Positions 16,461 to 22,366 of a stretch of 22,366 nt of DNA are shown here, in pieces. Numbering within the stretch: position 1 is the stretch's first letter; every line of letters begins with the position of its first letter. The position numbers and the translations under genes are program-made. Origin of the DNA: Chara braunii. Lineage: Eukaryota; Streptophyta; Charophyceae; Charales; Characeae. The notes under the pieces were generated by a model, which searched no databases, was not told where the DNA came from, and was given only the letters and a program-made list of their open reading frames with translations. The stretch is taken from NCBI GenBank assembly GCA_003427395.1, contig BFEA01000005.1:4920541-4942906 (forward strand). The letters run 5' to 3'.

Positions 16461-17936
16461 CGGACAAACTCCCTACCGAGGTTCGATTCGAGGCTGCCCG
16501 AACGGACGGCCCTGAATATGACGAGAAATACCGACGAGCAGAGGTCTGGACCGATAAAATTCTATTAGCTAAATTGGCTGGTTTACCATTGGATCATCTC
16601 ACTAAGCACGACAGACGTCGGACCACCGAGAGACCCCGGGATTACCGATGGACCAACGGTCACCTAGAAAAGTGTAAAACTGACGGATCGGGCTTGTGGT
16701 TGACGGTTCCCCATCCATTCCAGAGATATGATTGGACCCGATCTGCTCACGAGGAGCAGGCCGCTCACTTCGCGATACGTGTCACAGAGGCAACTATAGA
16801 TCAGAATCGATGGTTTTGGTCTAATATACGGGACGATGTCAGATACGTAGTCGCCAACTGTCTGGTCTGTGCCGCCGACCGTGCCCCAATACGGGGACCA
16901 AACACGATAGTGCCGACGGAAGTAGAGCGCCCTTTTCAGCGAGTCAGTATGGACACGACAGATATCGACGTGCCACCTGGCCCAAACCGTTGCGAATATT
17001 CCATCCTTCTAGTTTTAATAGATCATTTTTCCAAATATATCGAGGTCTACCCCTGCAAAACCCGTAAAGCCGCAGAAATAGCCACGTACATCGACCGGTT
17101 CATCTATACCCATCTAGATATGGAAGAGATTCTAACCAATAACGGGTCTGAATTCAAAGGCGAGGTAGAGGAATTGCTCGCGCGACGAGGCATTACACTT
17201 CGACACACGGCACCCCACGTTTCCCAGTCGAATGGGGTTGGCCGAAAATGCCAATCGCATGATTAAGACTGCCCTTCGTAGAAATCTAGCGGTGCGTGAC
17301 ACGCGTCCTTGGCCCGAGATCGTATACCAAATCGCCGGAATTCACCAGGCCACCCCTCACGAATCCACGGGGTTCACCCCCTTTCAGCTTCGCACCAATA
17401 GCCTCCCATGTGTCGATTACCGGGGCAACTCAAAAATTGTCGAAGCCGGGGGTAGAGACACGCGTGCCGCCCTTAAGGCCAAGGCCAAAAGGTACGCCGA
17501 TTTAATGGAAAAGGCAGTCTCGAAGCTAGCCCGAAAAAGACAGAAAATGACTGATCTAGCCCACGGGAGACAAGTCCATAGCTACAAGGCCCGAAATGGA
17601 AATGCCGGTCCCCAACATCAATATAAATTAGGGGACCTGGTGCAGGTACGTAAATGTGCACGCGACCGAAAACTCGCTCCCAAGTTCTCTGATTGTTTCC
17701 GCGTTGTCGAGCTCGGACCTAACGGTGCCAACACGGTGCGCATCGCGCCCGAGGCCAGCCCCACCCATAGCTCTGTCCCCATCGTCCGCCGTACCTCTTA
17801 CATCCGTCCCCTCCCTCCTTATGATCTCCCTCCGTCTTCCTCGTCTGCTGAAAACGAGGACGAAGACGATCTAGCTCTCGCCTCGTTTTCCCCCTCTTAT
17901 TCTCATCCCTCATCTTCTTCCCCGTCCTCGCCATGA
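16457..17936 (+). pseudogene. int: Integrase, frameshifted, with a catalytic Asp changed
   Basis: Continues in frame from the PHD-like finger. A zinc-binding HHCC module (AHEEQAAH, then NCLVC) is followed by the DDE core: SMDTTDID (first Asp), LIDHFSKYIEVYPCKTRKAAE, then LTNNGSEF, where the catalytic Asp of the usual T-D-N-G is Asn (AAT at 17138). Near 17236-17245 the frame shifts by one base, inside the segment before the catalytic Glu; the other frame carries AENANRMIKTALRR and continues to the end. A C-terminal module similar to GPY/F (KLGDLVQVRKC, RKLAPKFSDCFRVVELG) precedes a Ser/Pro/Asp/Glu tail. No chromodomain is present. The TGA at 17934 overlaps the ATG of the next frame. Integrase inserts the DNA copy into chromosomes in the nucleus; this copy should be dead. 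Confidence 0.9.
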
Positions 17937-19509
17937 GTTTCATAACGGAGCACGCTCTTGGCAATCATCTGCTGCAGCCACGTGGCTACATCTCGGAGAT
18001 CCGACAATTTCGTCATCCGCGGCTCGGTCCTAATCTTCGACGACTGGCGCAGTTCTTCTGCACCGAGGGTGTGTGTGTCGCCACTGCGTTCCGATTCGCC
18101 GGAAGTCCACAGGCAGTGGTATTGGCAGAGGTGGTAGCATTTCATCGGCGGGCGGCTCGAGGAACGAGCCACGTCACCACGGTCCCTGCCTTCAGCGGCG
18201 ATATCAGCGTGGTCAGCCCGCTTCGGCATACCGCGATCCTGACCTCATTGTGGGAGTGGACGCAGCAGTTATCGACTGAGTGGCATCACGGTCTTGCACG
18301 CCCCAGGTGCAACCTCGTCCCAACGTTCGGGACTGACTTCGACGAGCTCCGTACCTCTACGCGCCAGCCAGCAGTGGCGCTCCCCACACTCGTCCCCTTT
18401 CAACGCCCCCAATGAACCGCGTCGCTCCTCTCGCTCCTCTCTCCACCTTCAGACTTCCCTCTCGTTTCATCACCTTCTGGCAATCCGATCTTCATCCCCG
18501 CCTTTCCTTCTTGCTTGAACCCCTTGCAGTCCCGCTCCTCGATCCTAGGCATTGGCGGGTGTAGCGGGAGACCTTTGTCGATCTATCTGTGTGCTTGGCC
18601 CGAGTAGAGGTGACGTGGACGAGGACTGACGAGCATCAGGCGTGTATTGAGTACCTAGAGTTGCTGATCATCCAGGCTTGGAGAACTGACGTGGAGGGCG
18701 ATCTTCTCGGTTGTCTTTTCGGATCGGTGCGGCCAGGCCATCGCCAGCTAATCGCACAGGAACTCGTCATCTCGCTAGCGCAACTGGTCGAGGACCTCTC
18801 TCTGGATATTGTTTCGCAAAGTGATGAGAGTCCGGCTCCGCACGTCCTTGCACGGACATTGGCGCCGTATCTTTAGTGGACTGCGTGCTTGGAGGAACCG
18901 GGGAATGAAAGCGCCCTGCCATCGCGGCAGGAGTACTTGAAGTTGTCCGGAATCATCAATCTCGCCTTCTATCCGAAGCAAGATACATCCGAGGAGGTAG
19001 AAGAAGAAGAAGCCACCGAAGACGAGGACGACGCCGAAGAAGAAACGTCGGAGGAAGGGAGCTATAGCGAGCACAGCGAAGGAGAGCAAAGTGAAGACGA
19101 AAAAAACGAAGAAGAAGAAGAAGAAGAAGAAGAAGAAGAAGAAGAAGAAGAAGAAGAAGAAGAGGAGGAAGCCGGATCGGAGTGGGAGGCCTTGCCAGAA
19201 GAAGCGACGCGCACAGGCACGGAGGCGGAAGATCCTGAGGCGGCACGTAAGAGGGACGAGATCGCCGCCGGAAAAAGCCAGCTGGAGTTCTCCAGTGAGG
19301 GGAACCTGCGCATCAACGACGACCCGACCAGGGATCCAGAGCCCCCCAAGCCCGAAGATGGCGACCCAGCAACCGCGGCTCCGAGCGCATCGCGACGGAG
19401 ACGAAGCCAATCCCCCTCCCCCTCCGCCTCAGCCCGTCCCCCAGTTCGTCCACGTACCGATGCGGGGGATCGGCCTTCGTCCCCGGTCATTATCCCGCCA
19501 TCCCCTTGA
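17933..19509 (+). pseudogene. Extra frame after integrase, unknown function, poly-Glu tract
   Basis: ATG 17933 overlaps the integrase stop as ATGA. The first frame reads SFITEHALGNHLLQPRGYIS and FCTEGVCVATAFRFAGSPQAVVLAEVVAFH. Near 18225-18245 the sense moves to another frame (YRDPDLIVGVDAAVID), which continues through TGA 18277, TGA 18313, TAG 18565 and TAG 18874: FWQSDLHPRLSFLLEPL, HQACIEYLELLIIQAWRTD, GDLLGCLFGSVRPGH, ELVISLAQLVEDLSLDIV. The last part (18877-19509) is acidic with about 18 GAA codons in a row (19108-19170), then a Ser/Arg/Pro tail (RRRRSQSPSPSASARPP). No domain is recognised, and there is no signal peptide or membrane helix, so I do not call it env. Its position, length and coherent sense argue for a genuine extra gene. 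Confidence 0.6.
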
Positions 19510-20086
19510 TTACCTCACCCTCTGTCAGATCTCTACCCCCGTCACCTTCACTCGCAACCCCTTCCCTCCCAATACCTTCCGTCACTTTTTCTCCACCCGC
19601 CTCGCCGTCACCGTCCATCCCCATCCTTCCCTTCAGTGCGCAAACCCCACGTTCTGTTTGCACGTCCTTTTGTTCAGTGTCGCGTGGGAGCAGAGCAACG
19701 GAGTAGAAGTCTACTGCGTAATCACAGGAACCATCCCCGCATGTCGCCATCACCAGCTGTTTCGCGCGGCACTCTTGCGCACTTTCTCCACCCTCTACCC
19801 TGACTACCTCGCCTCCCTCCCTCACAGCGGCGACCGATTTCCCCGCTTTCACCAAATCATCCGCTACGAGGAACTTCCAATCACAGAGGAAGGGATGAGC
19901 CGCTACTTACCCCCACTTCCCCCCAACCCTCCCTGTCGACACCCCCCCATGTATAATGTCTACTTTCTCATTCCAACGTGGCGTTGTTTGACTGTTCTGA
20001 GCGTGGCGATCGACTGGAGAAATCGCCACGTATCCCCCGAGCAACATGAATCAGCAGTTTCGCGAAGATCACGCCATTCACGATGA
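19510..20086 (+). pseudogene. Possible continuation of the extra frame
   Basis: In the next frame the sequence is open to TGA 20084. It reads NPTFCLHVLLFSVAWEQ, NGVEVYCVITGTIP, HHQLFRAALLRTFSTLYPDYLASLP, HQIIRYEELPITEEGMSRYL, then NVYFLIPTWRCLTVLSVAIDW. This has normal protein composition and no family I know. A competing + frame over 19506-19706 is Ser/Pro-rich low complexity and looks weaker. It may be joined to the poly-Glu protein through one frameshift, or be a separate reading frame. Confidence 0.4.
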
Positions 20087-20334
20087 CGTCAACTCATGCT
20101 CTGATTCGACGGATTGCGCTGGATTGGGGATGCAGAGCACACGGAGACCTGATGGACCATGATGGTGCGACCTGGACGATCTCCGAAATTTGAAGCGCAG
20201 GGGGTTGCATATGACAGAACTGCAGAGGACGGGGATCCGAGACAGCATGAGCCGGCATGAAGATTTTGCCACGGATGTTGTCGTCAACTCATGCCCCGGC
20301 TCAGTTTTCTCTGCTGACATCGTGTTGATCTAAG

Positions 20335-20390
20335 CCTCCTACTTCTTCCTGCTTCTTCGTCTCCTCCTACTTCTTCCTGCTTCTTCGTCT
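20335..20390 (+). repeat. Perfect 28-bp tandem duplication, CT-rich
   Basis: CCTCCTACTTCTTCCTGC plus ten more bases occurs at 20335-20362 and 20363-20390 without differences, with a partial third copy after it. It lies between the extra frame and the 3' LTR. Confidence 0.95.
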
Positions 20391-20409
20391 CCTCTCACTT
20401 CCTTGGTTT

Positions 20410-20419
20410 GAGGGGGGTT
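20410..20419 (+). promoter_or_regulatory. Weak candidate polypurine tract
   Basis: GAGGGGGG is the only purine run near the 3' LTR, but it lies about 55 bp before TGTGACG rather than next to it. GGGGGTT here can pair with AACCCCC at 20453-20459. The spacing makes it a poor plus-strand primer candidate. Confidence 0.25.
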
Positions 20420-20463
20420 TTTTCATGCAATCAGTAGATCGCATAGTTTTGGAACCCCCTGCG

Positions 20464-20479
20464 CGTCACATATGTGACG
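20464..20479. repeat. Perfect 16-bp palindrome at the 3' LTR start
   Basis: CGTCACATATGTGACG spans the LTR boundary, with the first LTR base at 20473. The left half is outside the LTR and is not present before the 5' LTR (TTGAGCATGTGACG). Confidence 0.9.
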
Positions 20480-21073
20480 AACCACTTCCCGACCCCGTGC
20501 TATCTTTCGTACCCCTTGACTCAATTCCTCCTTTTTGTCTCATACCGACCCCACCATAACCGGCCCCCATTTTTCGGAGGTTCCATTGATTCTTGGAATT
20601 ATGTTTTTTGTAATTCGGGAAATGCATGGGAAATTACGCGCGCCTTAGCAAGCGCACTGGGAATCAGGCTCGACAGTTAGGGATTCCAACATAAGCGGAA
20701 CCCGACGTGTCCTTTTTGTGTGTGCATGTTCTCGGTCACGTCAGAGAAAACTCTAGGAATTTTGTGAGAATACGGACAGGCATAGGACTTTCTTTTCCCA
20801 CTTCGACTTTCGCGCGCGGATATGGTGATTTCAATTTTTGAATTGGTGTAGGATGTAGGCAAACTGTAACTGTTTTGGTGCCTTTTCTTTTTGTTATCAG
20901 GCGCGGCGCATGCGAGCTTCCTCCTCCTTATTTCCCACATCATTCTTCCCCCGCGCTCTCTCTCCCTTCTCCCTCCTCTTATTTTCCTATTGCAACTGTT
21001 TTTCCCTCTCTCTCTCTGCTTTTTGCGCGTCGGTTTTCCCTTCTTGATCATCTGAATCTTGGACCCGTCTCGC
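20473..21073 (+). repeat. 3' LTR, truncated
   Basis: Matches 9047-9682 from TGTGACGAACC to GACCCGTCTCGC, minus about 40 bp that the 5' copy has near 9135-9175. After 21073 the LTR sequence stops abruptly, and the remaining roughly 2.07 kb expected from the 5' copy is absent from the window. The cause is insertion of the following fold-back/AT-rich unit, a deletion, or a misassembly. Confidence 0.93.
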
Positions 21074-21091
21074 TGTGTGTCCGATTTTGAA

Positions 21092-21180
21092 TTCAACGCG
21101 GGTTCCGCGTTGAAAAATTCAACGCGCCTTGAATTCGCGTTAAACTCTCGTTCAAACGCGAGTTGGACGCGAATTAATGG
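21092..21180. repeat. Second GAACGCG-type hairpin cluster
   Basis: TTCAACGCG (21092-21100) pairs perfectly with CGCGTTGAA (21106-21114) across a 5-base loop. Further variants follow (ATTCAACGCG, AATTCGCGTTAAA, CTCGTTCAAACGCGAG). The motif and the adjacent AT-rich DNA match the layout of 3851-4417. It begins 19 bp after the 3' LTR break. Confidence 0.7.
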
Positions 21181-21189
21181 GGTCCAGGA

Positions 21190-21570
21190 TTATTTTTTTC
21201 CTGGGCTAAAAATTATCCAAAAAAAAAAACAAAAAAAATTGGGTTGTAGGTTTTTTTTAGGACTACAACCCTGTATTTTTATTTTTATTTTTTGATGCTT
21301 AAATATATTTTTAAGAAATCAAAAACATAAACACACAATGAAAAAACAAAAACTAAAATGAAATGAGTGTTTTTGTTTTGGGTTTCACATAGATTTTTTA
21401 AGGGCTAAAAAAAATAAAAAATTAAAAAATATATATATACGGTTGTAGATCTTTCAAAGATGTACAACAATTTTTTTTTTATTTTTTTTTTTTTGGAACT
21501 TCGTGTATTTTTAAAAAATCAAAACCATAAAAAGCAAATTAAAAAAAGAAAAAAAAGACACACACACACA
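21190..21570. repeat. AT-rich block with two related hairpin units about 200 bp apart
   Basis: Unit 1 starts with GGGTTGTAG (21241) pairing with CTACAACCC (21263-21271). Unit 2 starts with GTTGTA...TACAAC (21442-21468), a 27-base palindrome with one mismatch per arm. After each comes a T-rich stretch and a similar tail (TATTTTTAAGAAATCAAAAACATAAA and TATTTTTAAAAAATCAAAACCATAAA differ at a few places). The layout suggests a diverged tandem duplication. Confidence 0.6.
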
Positions 21571-21579
21571 CAAAATTGG

Positions 21580-22035
21580 GTCTGTAGCAGGTTGCATGAG
21601 TCTGGCGTCAGTTGGTTGAGGGAACCCAGGCCCTGGGCCGCCTGTGTGAATGTATGGAAAGCAGGCCCTAGGCTGGATACGGGTACTGGGCTAAACACAT
21701 GCCAAAAGCAGTTGGGGCCCAAGGCCTGTTCTCGTTCGTGTTGTGCCTCAGGCTACCGGGGCCTACTGGAAGCTTCCTGGGACTGAACACAAGCAGGCCA
21801 CTTCGATATAGCAAACGGCCTGCCTCCACATTGGGCATTCGGGTGCTGGCTGCATGCTGCGTAAGCGCTGCCGCGCTGTAGCTCGCTGGCACTCACGCGA
21901 TCATCGGCGAGCAGGAAGGAGCAGGCAGCCATAGCCGAGTTGCGCTGCTGTAAGCTGGGTGTGGCACAGGGTGGTCCTTGGGTGCAAGTGGCATCTGTGT
22001 GTTGGGGAACGAGGTTGTAAGTAAGGCGAGACACA
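21580..22035. other. Unassigned GGCC-rich DNA
   Basis: About 450 bases rich in GGCC and CAGGC (for example AGGCCCTGGGCC, AGGCCCTAGGC, GGGCCCAAGGCC). Open frames exist on both strands but none looks like a protein. It may be part of another repeat; no boundaries were found. Confidence 0.4.
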
Positions 22036-22116
22036 CCCGGCACAGACACACTTACACTTACACACACTTACAAACACACACATACACACACTTACAAACG
22101 CACACATACACAAACA

Positions 22117-22160
<44 letters not shown>

Positions 22161-22325
22161 TACAAACACACACATACACTTACAAGCACAGACACACACA
22201 CACACACACTTACAAACACACACATACACAAACACACGCACATACATTCATATTCATGCACAGACACACTCACGCGCAGGCACACACATACACAGATACG
22301 CGCACACACAGCACACCTACACATG
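22036..22325. repeat. Long (CA)n-type microsatellite with TACA/TTACA interruptions
   Basis: Nearly 290 bases of CA repeats with regular CACACTTACA and CACACATACA variants and a pure CA core near 22121-22158. Any open frame through it (Cys/Val repeats on the minus strand) is an artefact of the repeat. Confidence 0.97.
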
Positions 22326-22366
22326 CATAACTGGGGCGTTGGGGGTTGGGGGGAATTCTTTTTTTT

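Larger units (their letters stand above)
9047..21073 (+). mobile_element. Ty3/gypsy LTR retrotransposon with extra domains, inactive
   Basis: Bounded by direct repeats that both begin TGTGACGAACC (9047 and 20473). Order: 5' LTR, tRNA-type primer site, gag, protease, reverse transcriptase, RNase H, PHD-like finger, integrase, extra frame, truncated 3' LTR. Integrase after RNase H places it in Ty3/gypsy (Metaviridae-type order), not Copia. There is no chromodomain after the integrase. The two LTR copies agree over 600 bp at roughly nineteen positions in twenty by eye, apart from a deletion of about 40 bp in the 3' copy. Many of the substitutions are C/T or G/A, often at CG. The coding region is broken by at least seven premature stops and at least five frameshifts, so movement would require proteins from another copy. 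Confidence 0.93.

Noticed and set aside
18775-19490. Minus-strand frames rich in Leu, Phe or Ser opposite the poly-Glu tract
   Set aside because: Complement of the GAA repeat in the extra frame. The + strand has coherent coding sense on both sides.
17933-20086. Envelope gene
   Set aside because: The position fits, but no signal peptide, transmembrane segment or cleavage motif is visible.
20084-20296. CGTCAACTCATGC occurring twice (near 20086 and 20281)
   Set aside because: A single 13-mer about 195 bp apart with no wider similarity; too little to call a repeat unit or target duplication.
21901-22179. Cys/Val-rich minus frame at the right end
   Set aside because: A pure product of the CA microsatellite.

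Overview
ORGANISM. This is eukaryotic, repeat-dominated nuclear DNA. The best taxonomic clue is a U6 snRNA-derived sequence near 671-772. Its 3' part follows the green-plant form of U6 (AAATCGAxAAATGG and CAAATTT), not the animal form. Together with a Ty3/gypsy element whose primer-binding site looks complementary to initiator tRNA-Met, this points to the green lineage. A large-genome streptophyte (alga or early land plant) is my guess; the species is not proven. No intact host gene is evident.

LAYOUT. 1-3150: junk-like DNA with a retro-inserted U6 pseudogene bounded by a 13-bp target duplication, a GT microsatellite containing a sequencing-library adapter, a GC island with four NotI octamers, a 23-bp-period tandem repeat and two unidentified minus-strand open frames. 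About 3150-6021: what looks like an old, decayed LTR related to the one further on, with an AT-rich fold-back block (3851-4417) inside it and a 192-residue open frame at 5139-5717. About 6030-8290: a decayed minus-strand coding region of unknown function with an internal 84-bp duplication. 8300-9046: low-information DNA with a roughly 60-bp imperfect tandem repeat.

9047-21073: a long Ty3/gypsy LTR retrotransposon in + orientation. Order: very long 5' LTR (9047 to about 11749), primer-binding site (11751), gag with CCHC knuckle, protease, reverse transcriptase and RNase H, then a separate open frame that appears to start with a PHD-type zinc finger followed by integrase, then a further 1.6-2.1 kb of coding sequence of unknown function with a poly-glutamate tract, then a 3' LTR that stops after 601 bp at 21073. 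The coding part carries many premature stops, at least five frameshifts, and damage to the protease and integrase active sites, so this copy cannot act alone.

21074-22366: GAACGCG-type hairpins and AT-rich DNA like the block at 3851-4417, an unassigned GGCC-rich stretch, and a long CA microsatellite.

MOST INTERESTING. (1) A PHD finger at the head of the integrase frame. (2) A conserved protein segment found both inside the 5' LTR and in the older LTR-like copy, implying LTRs that carry a gene. (3) A conserved-looking unknown frame after integrase, with ATGA stop/start overlaps at two frame boundaries. (4) A Nextera mate-pair junction adapter left in the assembly at 1078-1112, which puts the join there in doubt.
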